DNA from: Bacteroidota bacterium
Lineage (GTDB): Bacteria; Bacteroidota; Bacteroidia; Chitinophagales; Saprospiraceae
NCBI GenBank assembly: GCA_020160935.1
Contig: JAIUPL010000032.1
Location: 1 to 60,763, forward strand
DNA: 60,763 nucleotides
Direction: 5' to 3'
This document shows positions 1 to 7,813 of this stretch, one piece after another. The notes under the pieces were generated by a model, which was not told where the DNA came from, did no database searches, and saw only the letters and a program-made list of their open reading frames with translations. Position 1 is the stretch's first letter. The number at the start of each line of letters is the position of its first letter. The position numbers and the translations under genes are program-made.

Positions 1-102
1 TAGTTTCTTATTTCGTAGGTGAACGTAGCATAGATAGTTGCCAGCAGTTTTGGGATTGGGTACCAAAGGATTACAAGAAGTCTTTTACGTTTTCTGATTT
101 TT
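1..102 (+). mobile_element. Fragment of an IS1-family transposase (InsB part)
   Basis: The first 102 bases are identical, in reverse complement, to 28869-28970 inside the InsB region of the complete IS1-family element at 28647-29419. They read in the + direction as part of the DDE domain (…YFVGERSID…FSDF). Identity stops abruptly at base 102, where the left REP arm begins. The element is therefore cut on its right by the RAYT/REP unit and continues, if at all, to the left of the window. A second copy of the same IS lay here before the rearrangement. Confidence 0.85.
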
Positions 103-199
103 CCGCCCCGTCAGGTCTTCCCCAATCAACCCACTCAACCCAAGCGCAGCGCCGCAGCAGTGTCTCCGACCTGCTGCCAACATACAGTACGATCATCCC
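103..199 (+). repeat. Left REP-type inverted repeat of the RAYT unit
   Basis: This arm of about 97 bp matches, in inverted orientation, the segment at 779-874 on the other side of the transposase gene. Its core is a hairpin with arms GCAGCAG and CTGCTGC around a 10-base loop (TGTCTCCGAC). A related solo copy lies at 4498-4580 in the same orientation, and a shorter one at 1827-1868 in the opposite orientation. In the 4498 copy the stem has changed on both sides (GCCGCAG / CTGCGGC), so pairing is kept. This is the arrangement expected of the structured substrate of a REP-associated tyrosine transposase. Confidence 0.8.
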
Positions 200-205
200 A
201 TATAT

Positions 206-766
206 TTGTACACAAAAAAAGACATGAAACCGCTTCCCATCGAAGGATATACAGCCCTTTACTTCACCACAGCAACCATCAAAGGCTGGAAGCACCTGTT
301 GAAGCCGGATAAGTATAAAACAATGGTAACAGATTCGATGGCCTTTCTGGCGGACCAGCAAGAAGTATGGTTTTATGCTTTTGTGATCATGCCCAACCAC
401 ATCCATTGGATTTGGCAGTTGCAGGGAGAAACGATCTTGTCTAATGTGCAACAACGGATGCTGAAATATGTGGCAGGTCAAATCAGAGTCGATTTACAAA
501 TGCACCATCCGTTGGTATTGGAGCAATTCAAATCGGAAAGAAAGGACAGGGATCACCAGTTTTTCAAAGACCGGCCATTGTCAGTTGCATTGTTCTCTGA
601 AAAAGTGGCCTGGCAGAAAATGAAATACATCCATCAGAACCCGACGCAAGAAAAATGGAAACTGGCGGCCAGGGCGGAAGCGTACGAATATTCATCGGCA
701 TCCTTGTATATTCTTGGCGAGCGGCGCTGGCCTTTTTTGCGACATTTTTGGGATGACATGGATTGA
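206..766 (+). CDS. REP-associated tyrosine transposase (RAYT, Y1/HUH family)
   Basis: The 186-residue protein belongs to the IS200/TnpA_REP-like Y1 transposase superfamily. These enzymes nick single-stranded REP hairpins and join the DNA through a tyrosine. The metal-binding HUH motif is visible as MPNHIHWIW (His65 and His67). A late YIHQNP motif near residue 141 is the usual place of the catalytic tyrosine, and the YEYSSA motif near 160 is typical of the family. The ORF has the full family length. An ATG at 224 (MKPLPIEG) is an alternative start. The gene sits between two inverted REP copies (103-199 and 779-874), the classic REPtron layout, which suggests a domesticated or low-copy enzyme acting on REP rather than an ordinary IS. 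An IS200-type transposase is less likely because there is no IS200-type end and two inverted REPs flank the gene. Confidence 0.88.
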   Translation: MYTKKDMKPLPIEGYTALYFTTATIKGWKHLLKPDKYKTMVTDSMAFLADQQEVWFYAFVIMPNHIHWIWQLQGETILSNVQQRMLKYVAGQIRVDLQMHHPLVLEQFKSERKDRDHQFFKDRPLSVALFSEKVAWQKMKYIHQNPTQEKWKLAARAEAYEYSSASLYILGERRWPFLRHFWDDMD

Positions 767-778
767 AGTATTGGACTT

Positions 779-874
779 GGGACCGTGCTGTACATTGGCA
801 GCAGGTCGGAGACACTGCTGCGGCGCTGCGCTTGGGATTTGTTGAATGGATGGAGAAGACCTGCCGAGGCGGAA
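779..874 (-). repeat. Right REP-type inverted repeat of the RAYT unit
   Basis: This is the inverted counterpart of 103-199. Both arms contain the same GCAGCAG/CTGCTGC hairpin and the same flanking words (CAAGCGCAGCGCCGCAG and AGGTCTTC). The arms differ in scattered positions outside the hairpin. The right arm runs directly into the remaining 3' part of a toxin-like gene at 876, so it marks a junction between unrelated DNA. Confidence 0.8.
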
Positions 875-875
875 A

Positions 876-1148
876 ATGGCTCATGCATTAGATTGGGACG
901 TTGATGAGTCAGTAGATATAACCCCTTGGGTAAACTTTAGCAATGGGGATATTGCTACTAACTCCGAGAAATATGCAACATTTGTAGAAAATCAAATAAG
1001 ATCTGAAAACGATATTCCATTAAGGGAATTTTATGGGGAGGATAATGGAAAACCTGTTGGGCAACTTTTGATTCCAAAAACAAGAATGAGTCTTCACCAA
1101 TCCACTGTCGTACATGGTGTTCCTATTCCATATCTTTACAAAAAATAA
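876..1148 (+). pseudogene. C-terminal stub of a polymorphic-toxin-type metallopeptidase
   Basis: An open frame of about 90 codons begins at the REP junction and ends at 1148. It reads MAHALDWD, then EKYATFVENQIRSENDIPLR. This resembles the end of Rhs/YD-repeat-associated M91-type (NleD-like) metallopeptidase domains, where HExxH is followed by ALD(Y/W)D and later an ENQIR..lPLR motif. Here only the last half of the zinc motif (AHALDWD) remains. The residue in the Glu position now reads Lys because REP sequence has replaced the upstream coding part. Any in-frame ATG here is accidental, so I treat it as a broken gene. The family assignment rests on motif resemblance and needs a profile search. 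Confidence 0.5.
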
Positions 1149-1149
1149 C

Positions 1150-1659
1150 ATGAGAAAAAAAATTAAATTTCTATTGATTTGGGTAATTATTTCTGAGGCT
1201 GCTTTCTCTCAGCAGTTACCCATTGCATATCGATATGCTAATACTGATCTATTCAAAAATGAGTCGGTAGTATTTACAGAAAATTATCACCCTCCTATCA
1301 AGCTTCCTGCTGGCACTAAACTATTTACACCATCTATACAAGATATTATTCAATCTGAGCAAATTCTAATAGAACAGTATAATATATTAATGAAAAAAGA
1401 GGGCTGGCAAGAACAAAAAAACATTAAGAGGAAGTACTATAAGTACAAAAGGCAGTACATAGGATTTTTAGACAGTAAGGGGGATAAAAAAATCATTGTT
1501 AATCTATTAAACTTTAAACGTTGTAAAAAACCGGATGCCAATTATCCAAATTGGGATTCAGAATATTTGGTGGGATTTGGTAGCTATTACGAGAAAAACA
1601 CAAGACGGTATGTAATCAACCTTGATTCAAGGATGATTAGTTTAAATACCTTTGATTAA
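1150..1659 (+). CDS. Small secreted protein, possible immunity partner of the broken toxin
   Basis: The chosen ATG at 1150 follows the toxin stub stop (1148) by one base and gives a 169-residue protein. It has a clear Sec signal peptide (MRKKIKFLLIWVIISEAAFSQ) and then a lysine- and tyrosine-rich mature part (KRKYYKYKRQYIGF, later FGSYYEKNTRRYVINLD). I recognise no family. Its AT-rich composition contrasts with the rest of the window. The tight coupling to a polymorphic-toxin remnant is the normal place for an immunity gene, so an immunity role is the best inference. An export signal would fit neutralisation of a toxin in the periplasm. The in-frame start at 1114 would overlap the stub and lacks a signal peptide. 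Confidence 0.6.
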   Translation: MRKKIKFLLIWVIISEAAFSQQLPIAYRYANTDLFKNESVVFTENYHPPIKLPAGTKLFTPSIQDIIQSEQILIEQYNILMKKEGWQEQKNIKRKYYKYKRQYIGFLDSKGDKKIIVNLLNFKRCKKPDANYPNWDSEYLVGFGSYYEKNTRRYVINLDSRMISLNTFD

Positions 1660-1826
1660 TTTGCAATAGCATTTCCGTTTGGTTAGGTGTTCCCCGCTTG
1701 TCCTACCCGTCGTTGATCGTATCCAAAAATAATTAGGGTCTGCTGAAAAAGTCGGAATTTGGATTAAAGGCAGGGTTTGCGATCGAGTTGGCCCGTCCGG
1801 GTTAGTTCATAGGCGCATAGTTGTAC

Positions 1827-1868
1827 TGTACATTGGCAGCAGGTCGGAGACACTGCTGCGGCTTTGCG
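1827..1868 (-). repeat. Solo REP copy
   Basis: About 42 bp almost identical to the core of the right REP arm (789-831), including the GCAGCAG/CTGCTGC hairpin. It lies just upstream of the gene at 1875. It lacks the outer half of the long arm, so it looks like a partial or solo REP produced by the RAYT at 206-766. Confidence 0.75.
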
Positions 1869-1874
1869 TAACAT

Positions 1875-2384
1875 ATGAAAAGAATTTCTCGCGCAATCGG
1901 CATTTTTTTAGTGATAGTAAGCCTATGGTTCTCTACGCAATGGGCTGTTTCTAACAGTTTTGAATCAAGTGCCGAGTATTTATATGAATTCAGCGAAATC
2001 AGATTCGGCTATTCATTATTCTTTTCGGTTCTTTTCCTCTTATGTACCTTTTTCAACGTAAAAGTGAAAAATGTCATGCTTTTGTTAATATTTACTCTTT
2101 GGCTTATTTCAGGAAGGTATTTCTATTTTAAAGAGTTTTCAACATGCTCAATTGGAACAAGTATTTATTTTTTAGAGGACAATAGATTTGACCTTTGTGG
2201 CCAACCACACGAAGATTACGAAACAGCAATGGCCAATTTAAACTACCAACAATTACCCTTTTGGCGCTTGCGCTTTGTTTATGGCTCTCATGAGAAGATA
2301 ATTTTTATTGGACCCTTTGCCTGGAATTCAACATTGAAGATTCTACTCGATTCTACTATGAAATACAAAGTAAACCCTTTTTAA
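1875..2384 (+). CDS. Small membrane protein of unknown function
   Basis: This 169-residue protein has about three hydrophobic helices. One is near residues 8-27 (IGIFLVIVSLWFSTQW). Another is near 46-64 (YSLFFSVLFLLCTFF), and a third is near 66-84 (VMLLLIFTLWLISG). A soluble C-terminal part contains a GQPHEDYETAMANLNYQQL stretch. I do not recognise a family. It is AT-rich like the preceding 1150-1659 gene, and its ATG starts 6 bases after a solo REP. Its neighbourhood (toxin stub, orphan secreted gene) makes a membrane immunity protein or other accessory remnant plausible, but that is inference only. Confidence 0.55.
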   Translation: MKRISRAIGIFLVIVSLWFSTQWAVSNSFESSAEYLYEFSEIRFGYSLFFSVLFLLCTFFNVKVKNVMLLLIFTLWLISGRYFYFKEFSTCSIGTSIYFLEDNRFDLCGQPHEDYETAMANLNYQQLPFWRLRFVYGSHEKIIFIGPFAWNSTLKILLDSTMKYKVNPF

Positions 2385-2698
2385 CTCAAAAGATAAAATT
2401 AATTTATATATTGCTGGTTTATAGGATATTGTATTTGAATTTCAACCATCCGCTGTCGTTACGACACTACAGGCATCCGAGTACGCAAAGAATGCACCAC
2501 AGGAGGAGTAGAACATTGCGCATGATATTGAAAAAAACAACACACGGTGCCGGTGCAACAGTGGATAAAAATAGTAAATTTGTGCAGTTGCGGCAGTACC
2601 ACTGGAAACCGTATTCTTGCACTCATATATAGCCTGGTTTCGGCCAACTTTTTTTAATATCGGGTAGCAAGTGTTCATTCATCAATAAACCATCAAAC
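2385..2698. other. Intergenic stretch, no convincing gene
   Basis: Short open frames exist on both strands (for example 2411-2632) but they are rich in Arg/His and Ser/Cys runs and have no recognisable motif. A TAAATTTG box at 2575-2582 fits the Bacteroidota -7 consensus and may drive the gene at 2699, although no good TTG partner lies at the usual distance upstream. Confidence 0.4.
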
Positions 2699-4339
2699 AT
2701 GCGCTTTATCATTTCACTGCTATTTTTCTGCACTAATTTTTCCATTTATTTGTCGGCCCAATCTTCCATCACCTGGGGAAAACCCGTGGAAGTCAGTAAA
2801 AAAAGTGGCCTGGAGTCCCTTGCATTTTCGGATAAGGAAGGCACTGTATTGTGGCGATATGAAGTATCTACGTTTGGCAATCTCCACATTTCTACCATTG
2901 AAGCATACGGACCAGACGGAAAGCCGGTCGCGCAGGTAGCCCCGCCGGAAGAATACAACGGAGAGCGAATTATCGGTATTCGGGTTTTTGGCCTGGCAGG
3001 CAAAACCTATCTGTTGTTCGCCGGGAAAAGTGCTATCCAGGCCTGGCAACTGGATCGTAAAACGCTCGCACCTCAAGGCTCGCCCATAAACCTCTTCAAT
3101 CTGCCCTGGGAATATGATAAGCGAGATATGAACCTGTTTCTGCTTCATGAATTCGACAGCGCCTTTAACCACGATACAACAGAGATGGTTCTGACTTTTC
3201 GACGGGTAATGCGTTTGAACAAACAGGATACCACTCACCTGACTGTGTATGCCTTTGGGCCCACGCTTTCACCCTTGTGGGAAAAAGAAATACTGCTGGA
3301 AGGTGATGTAAACCTTACCGGATTTCTTAATCATTTTGTGACGTACGAAAAAGGCGTTGTGGCCATTGCGTCCAAAAAGGCATTGAGCAAGGAGGAATGG
3401 AAAAAAATGCCCAAGGGTGTTCTTCACTTCAGTTTATATCACTACCAGGTCATACTGTTCAAAGATAAGGGCAAAACTGTACAGTATGTACCGGTTTCTC
3501 TGGAAGATGAAGCCTATATCAACAGTATGGATTTGCAGTGGCAGCCTGATGGCTCGCTCTTGTGCATGGGTTCCTACACCCTGAGAAACGAATCGATGGC
3601 CAGTCAGATAGCCTTCGCAGATCGGGGCGACAAACGGCCCGGTTTGTCTATAGAAGTAAATACTGCCACCAAACGTGCGCGTCCTTTGCGCGTCCAATCC
3701 AAAGAGGAATGGGCTTTCGAAGCCGTTCCTGTTGCGGGTATGTATTGTGCAAGAATTTCGCCAGAGGGTCAACTGGTTGCTCGCCCGACATACAGCCCAC
3801 TATTGCCCCTTATATCGAAGAACAAGGCCCGGTATGAAAAGAAATCACAAATCGACTATGAAGACGACAAGGAATTGCATGGATTTGAGCCGGTTTGTAC
3901 CAGCCGGTATACCGATGGGACGGCAGTTATCCTGTTCGAGTGTAAAATGCCCATGAAAAAACTCTACACCAACAAAGACCGTTTTTGCTGCGATATTCTG
4001 GCCGTCGCATTTGATTCGGAGGGCAAGGCTGCATGGGGAAACGTCATCCCCAAATACCAGCGGGACGACAACTGGGTGTACCCTGAAAATGTATCTTTCG
4101 GGCTCATGCATGCGGGCCAACTGCTCCATTTTATCTATCTCGACGACGCCCGCTCCGATGCATCTCTTTACCGGGTCACGCTGAATTCGAAAGGCGAGCT
4201 CTCGGAGCCGGATAAACTGGCAGGGCCGAATTCAATTGCTTTGCCCATGCCCCGATATGGCATCCAGACAGGCCCCGACAGGTTTGTTCTGCCGGCCGGG
4301 CAATCTGATAAATTCCGTATAGGAGTGCTTAAATTGTAA
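2699..4339 (+). CDS. Secreted protein of unknown function, probably beta-rich
   Basis: The 546-residue protein starts with a signal peptide (MRFIISLLFFCTNFSIYLSAQ). The mature part is a series of short beta-type segments, such as GTVLWRYEVS, HISTIEAYGPDGK and LHFIYLDDARSDASLYRV. Together with the length this suggests a beta-propeller-like fold. I see no T9SS sorting domain, lipobox or catalytic motif. It is probably periplasmic or exported. The disrupted reading frame at 4369 starts 30 bases after its stop with another signal peptide, so the two may once have formed an operon. Confidence 0.7.
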   Translation: MRFIISLLFFCTNFSIYLSAQSSITWGKPVEVSKKSGLESLAFSDKEGTVLWRYEVSTFGNLHISTIEAYGPDGKPVAQVAPPEEYNGERIIGIRVFGLAGKTYLLFAGKSAIQAWQLDRKTLAPQGSPINLFNLPWEYDKRDMNLFLLHEFDSAFNHDTTEMVLTFRRVMRLNKQDTTHLTVYAFGPTLSPLWEKEILLEGDVNLTGFLNHFVTYEKGVVAIASKKALSKEEWKKMPKGVLHFSLYHYQVILFKDKGKTVQYVPVSLEDEAYINSMDLQWQPDGSLLCMGSYTLRNESMASQIAFADRGDKRPGLSIEVNTATKRARPLRVQSKEEWAFEAVPVAGMYCARISPEGQLVARPTYSPLLPLISKNKARYEKKSQIDYEDDKELHGFEPVCTSRYTDGTAVILFECKMPMKKLYTNKDRFCCDILAVAFDSEGKAAWGNVIPKYQRDDNWVYPENVSFGLMHAGQLLHFIYLDDARSDASLYRVTLNSKGELSEPDKLAGPNSIALPMPRYGIQTGPDRFVLPAGQSDKFRIGVLKL

Positions 4340-4368
4340 TTCTTCTGGTAATTCTGAAATTGAGTGTT

Positions 4369-4497
4369 ATGAAAAAGCGGAAACATGCGTACACCGTGCT
4401 GATTTTTCTGATAGCGGGAGTAGTTTCATCGCTTCGGGCACAAACGACGATTCATTTTACCCAGGAAAATATAAAAACCATTGAATCTCTTTGGACA
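4369..4497 (+). pseudogene. Secreted-protein gene truncated by a REP copy
   Basis: The ATG at 4369 opens a typical signal peptide (MKKRKHAYTVLIFLIAGVV, then SSLRAQ) followed by about 18 mature residues (TTIHFTQENIKTIESLWT). At 4498 the sequence changes to REP DNA. The frame runs on through the REP (PPSQVFPNQPTQPKRNAAA) and beyond to 4686, but that part is not native coding sequence. The gene has lost nearly all of its mature domain. Which family it belonged to cannot be told. Confidence 0.65.
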
Positions 4498-4580
4498 TTT
4501 CCGCCCAGTCAGGTCTTCCCCAATCAACCCACTCAACCCAAGCGCAACGCCGCCGCAGTGTCTTTGACCTGCGGCTCAGG
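4498..4580 (+). repeat. Solo REP copy with compensatory stem changes
   Basis: About 83 bp matching the left REP arm at 103-185. The hairpin here is GCCGCAG-TGTCTTTGAC-CTGCGGC instead of GCAGCAG-TGTCTCCGAC-CTGCTGC. The A-to-C change in one arm is matched by T-to-G in the other, so base pairing is preserved. The copy interrupts the reading frame that starts at 4369. Confidence 0.78.
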
Positions 4581-4640
4581 GACAGCAGTATTCTGGAATT
4601 GTGGCTTAATTGTGAAGTGTAATACTGCTATACTTTTATT

Positions 4641-4664
4641 CTTGGTGTTAAAAAAAACACCAAG
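4641..4664. repeat. Small A-loop hairpin (CTTGGTG...CACCAAG)
   Basis: A perfect inverted repeat CTTGGTGT / ACACCAAG with an A-rich loop, followed by AACGGCGCGGG. A related hairpin followed by CGCGGCGCC lies at 30315-30339. A half copy (AGCACCAAGAGTAGCGACGG) lies at 29660-29680. It may be a minor dispersed repeat or a terminator-like hairpin. Confidence 0.45.
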
Positions 4665-4738
4665 AACGGCGCGGGAAATCGTGTGAAGGGAAAAAACACC
4701 TGGCGAAGAGGAAAACAACCGAACCTCTTCTCACTTTT

Positions 4739-4746
4739 TACCTTTG
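4739..4746 (+). promoter_or_regulatory. Candidate -7 box for the GNAT gene
   Basis: TACCTTTG matches the Bacteroidota sigma-ABfr -7 consensus TAnnTTTG and lies 22 bases upstream of the ATG at 4768. No clear TTG -33 box is seen at the normal spacing, so this is a partial match. Confidence 0.35.
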
Positions 4747-4767
4747 CAGGCCAACTTTTTTTGAAAA

Positions 4768-5433
4768 ATGCACCCACTCGACAACCCTGCCTGGAATGCC
4801 CTTCACGAATCGCATCGCGCTTACGCGCGCGGGGATGCACAAATTCGTTTGTACCTGCCTGAATTTGCGCCATTTGGCGGCATTCACCCGGAAGCGGACA
4901 AAAGCGCGTTTCAGAACTTATATGTGCCTGACAACGATTTTATTTACCTGATCGGTGACATGCCCGATTTGCCGAGCGGCTATGTGCTGGAAAAACAACT
5001 GGTGTGTCTGCAAATGATTTGTCCTGAACCGATCGATATGGTGGTTTCAGATGCCATTCAAGGACTGACGCAAGACCATGCCCGCGATCTCTCCGCGCTG
5101 GTCAATCTGGTGCAGCCGGGTTATTTCCGGGAAAAAACCAGCCAAATGGGCCAGTATTACGGCATTTATCTGAATGGAATCCTCGCTGCTGTCACTGGCG
5201 AACGCATGCGTATGAACGGCTACACGGAAATCAGCGCGGTGGTGACACATCCGGATTTCACGGGGCGTGGACTGGCTTCACAACTGGTTGCGCACGCTGT
5301 CAATATCAATCTGGCCGCAGGGCAATTGCCATTCCTGCATGTGACCGAAGACAATGTGCGCGCTATTGCCCTGTATGAGAAATTGGGCTTTCAGACCAGG
5401 CGGAAAATGGATTTTTGGAAAATCACGATTTGA
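4768..5433 (+). CDS. GNAT-family N-acetyltransferase
   Basis: The 221-residue protein has the acetyl-CoA binding signature of the GNAT superfamily near residues 155-168 (VVTHPDFTGRGLASQLV). It is followed by HVTEDNVRAIALYEKLGF, the usual motif B with the conserved Asn and Tyr. The N-terminal 100 residues are less conserved and probably form the acceptor-binding half, as in FR47-like members. The acceptor substrate cannot be predicted. The protein is cytoplasmic with no signal peptide. The stop codon lies inside the first of two identical terminator hairpins (5427-5457). Confidence 0.85.
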   Translation: MHPLDNPAWNALHESHRAYARGDAQIRLYLPEFAPFGGIHPEADKSAFQNLYVPDNDFIYLIGDMPDLPSGYVLEKQLVCLQMICPEPIDMVVSDAIQGLTQDHARDLSALVNLVQPGYFREKTSQMGQYYGIYLNGILAAVTGERMRMNGYTEISAVVTHPDFTGRGLASQLVAHAVNINLAAGQLPFLHVTEDNVRAIALYEKLGFQTRRKMDFWKITI

Positions 5434-5511
5434 CAACTTTCCAAAAGTTGTCAAATCTAGGTGTATGATATTGGGTGCTAGATTTGACAACTTTCCAAAA
5501 GTTGTCAAATC
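5427..5511. terminator. Duplicated bidirectional terminator hairpin
   Basis: Two identical 31-bp palindromes lie at 5427-5457 and 5481-5511. Each has 13-base arms (GATTTGACAACTT / AAGTTGTCAAATC) and a 5-base loop. They sit between the convergent genes ending at 5433 (+) and 5516 (-), one for each gene. The first overlaps the last codons of the acetyltransferase. Identity of the two copies suggests recent duplication or gene conversion. Confidence 0.75.
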
Positions 5512-5515
5512 GTGG

Positions 5516-7669
5516 TCATCTCATTTTTACCACCCGCATGTGCCGAACAGGTTTCCCATTTTCCATCAGTTGTGCCCAATAAACGCCGGAGGGCAATTCC
5601 GCCACATCCAGCAGTTCGGCCTGGCCGGTTTGCAGGTGATAGTTTCGGCAAAGTTTGCCTTGCGAATCCGTCAATCGCAGTTCGAATGGGGTATTGGCGT
5701 CGTCAGTCGTTTCAAATAAAACATCCAAGTGCTCAGAAAACGGATTGGGGAACATGGAGAAAGTCACGCCGTCGGAAAGTTCGCTGGTGGCTACTGCCAT
5801 TTCAACCACAAATGCTGCGACCGCCGTACAACCTGCGGCATCGGTAATGGTAACGGTGTACGTGCCATGCACCAGCGCACTGATGGTACTTCCGGAAGCA
5901 TTGTTGCTCCAGTAAAATGTATAGGGAGCAGTACCACCACTGATCGCCTGAAGGCTTACAGCACCATTGCCGTTGTTGGTATCATGCTGAATATCAACGC
6001 TTTCTACAGTAATAGGATTAGGAACCGTTATGACAGTCTGAATCAGGCTGTCGCAGCCGTGGATGGAAGGAATATTCACAGAATAGGTGCCGGAAGAAGA
6101 AACCACCTGTCCGTTTGGAAGCACATACAACTCACCCGGACAAATCGTCACCCCCACTGTGGTAGTGGGAATTTGCGGGTACTGGCTCACAGTCGTCTGA
6201 ACCAGGCTGTCGCAGCCGTGTACGGAAGGAATATTTACGGAATAAGTGCCGGAAGAAGAAATCACCTGCCCGTTTGGAAGCACATACGACTCACCCGGGC
6301 AAATCACCACCTCCACTGTGGTAGTGGGAATTTGCGGGTATAAACCCACAGTCGTCTGAATAACGCTGTCGCAGCCCGATGCTGCTGTTAAGGTGTTTTC
6401 ATAAACACCTGCTGCACTTACCGTCTGCCCATCGGGCAGGGTATAATTGCTACCGGGACAAATAACAGCGTTCTGGTAATTCACTTCGCAATCTTCCCGA
6501 ATATGGAAAAAAGTACGATTGTCCAGGCCCCGAATACCCGCCACGGCGTAGTCATTTCCCTGTGCACTCAGCGGAACGACACTCGTCAGCGACATAGTCG
6601 TAATGGTATTGGGGTTGGGAATTTTTTCATAACAAAGTACCTGCAAAGGGTTGGTCTGCACCCGATACACCCTTGAAGCGCCATAGGTGCCAAAAATATT
6701 GGGCAATGTGATGCGTGCGCCTACCAGCAGGTCGCCATTTTCGAGCAACTGTACATCGCGCCCTTCGTCCCAAAGTGCTTCTCCCCACAAGAGCGAATCC
6801 AGCGGGGCGCCGGTAGCGGCGTCGAAACGCATGAGAAAAATATCGCGGTTTTCAGAGGAGAGTATTCGATCCCCTGTGACCACTACCTGATTGAAGTCGG
6901 GCAGGTACACCATATTGCGAGCCGGGTCGATGGTGAATGGTTTGATCCATTGCTGGTTGCCGTTCATATCGATTTTCAGCAAGGCGGCAGTGGGTAAAAA
7001 TGCGCGGTTGACAGGCATAATAAATCCATCATTCGTGGCGACAATATCGTAGGGCGCTTCGAAGTAGCCGACGTTGTACCATTTTTCCCAAACCGTTTCA
7101 AGGGATGATGTCAATCGCGTCACAACTGTGTTTTGGGGGTTGATGGATGCGCCCACATTGACGCCTGCTGCCAGCGTGTATTCATTGCCGGTGCGTACGA
7201 TACAGGGTTGGAATCGTTCGTTGAGGGTTGTAAATGTCCCCTGTGTGGTCGATCCGAATTTTTTCACCCCGATGGAAGCGTCGATGTTCAGATTGGCATC
7301 TGTTTTTACCACTACCACCTTTCGCAGCGAGTCGTTCGGCACAGTACAGTTGTCGCAGTGGCCCACGGCCACAAAACCGCCGTCGGGGGCTACCACCAGG
7401 TCGTTGAACTGTGATTGACCGCCGATCAGCGCTCCGAATTTTTTTATGTTCAGGGTGTTTCCTTCCGGGTCGACTTTCATTAAATAGGCTTCGCTGTTCC
7501 ACTCTCCGGCGATGACAAAATTGCCATCCTGGGTTGAAGCGATCTTGTATCCACGGTTGATGTCGACAGAAACCTGTCCGTACGGCAAGGTGAGGTTGTG
7601 GCATTGAGCGGCGATCTGTAGAGGAAGGGTAAGGGAAAAAAGCAGCAGGTAAAGAAGTTGTTTTTTCAT
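5516..7669 (-). CDS. Secreted T9SS cargo protein with three tandem ICPG repeats
   Basis: The 717-residue protein has a signal peptide (MKKQLLYLLLFSLTLPLQIAAQ). About 370 residues of beta-propeller-like sequence follow (repeated DGNFVIAGE, DGGFVAVGH, NGDLLVGAR motifs). Near residues 395-555 come three tandem units of about 55 residues with ICPG-x2-Y-x-LP-x-GQ … GCDS-x2-QT. An SprB-like domain follows (SGGTAPYTFYWSNNASG, then GTYTVTITDAAGC). It ends in a type A T9SS sorting domain (FSMFPNPFSEHLDV … LPSGVYWAQL … MRVVKMR). The protein should be exported by Sec, passed through T9SS and attached to the cell surface or released. The last two ICPG units are nearly identical in DNA as well (around 6060-6140 and 6210-6300), which points to recent internal duplication. 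No enzymatic motif was seen. Confidence 0.85.
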   Translation of the reverse strand: MKKQLLYLLLFSLTLPLQIAAQCHNLTLPYGQVSVDINRGYKIASTQDGNFVIAGEWNSEAYLMKVDPEGNTLNIKKFGALIGGQSQFNDLVVAPDGGFVAVGHCDNCTVPNDSLRKVVVVKTDANLNIDASIGVKKFGSTTQGTFTTLNERFQPCIVRTGNEYTLAAGVNVGASINPQNTVVTRLTSSLETVWEKWYNVGYFEAPYDIVATNDGFIMPVNRAFLPTAALLKIDMNGNQQWIKPFTIDPARNMVYLPDFNQVVVTGDRILSSENRDIFLMRFDAATGAPLDSLLWGEALWDEGRDVQLLENGDLLVGARITLPNIFGTYGASRVYRVQTNPLQVLCYEKIPNPNTITTMSLTSVVPLSAQGNDYAVAGIRGLDNRTFFHIREDCEVNYQNAVICPGSNYTLPDGQTVSAAGVYENTLTAASGCDSVIQTTVGLYPQIPTTTVEVVICPGESYVLPNGQVISSSGTYSVNIPSVHGCDSLVQTTVSQYPQIPTTTVGVTICPGELYVLPNGQVVSSSGTYSVNIPSIHGCDSLIQTVITVPNPITVESVDIQHDTNNGNGAVSLQAISGGTAPYTFYWSNNASGSTISALVHGTYTVTITDAAGCTAVAAFVVEMAVATSELSDGVTFSMFPNPFSEHLDVLFETTDDANTPFELRLTDSQGKLCRNYHLQTGQAELLDVAELPSGVYWAQLMENGKPVRHMRVVKMR

Positions 7670-7813
7670 GGCTTCGTTTTGTTGGTTACAAGGAAATTCC
7701 GTTGGCGTATGGGACAGGGCAAAGGTGGGCCTGCGGGCGCGTTCGGAAAATCCCGGAAAAAAGCCATTTTTGAAATCTCACGGTTGTACCGGAAAACGGT
7801 GAGGGAGGGAGTG

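Noticed and set aside
2411-2632. A 73-codon + strand ORF
   Set aside because: His/Arg-rich composition and no motif or conserved start; probably chance.
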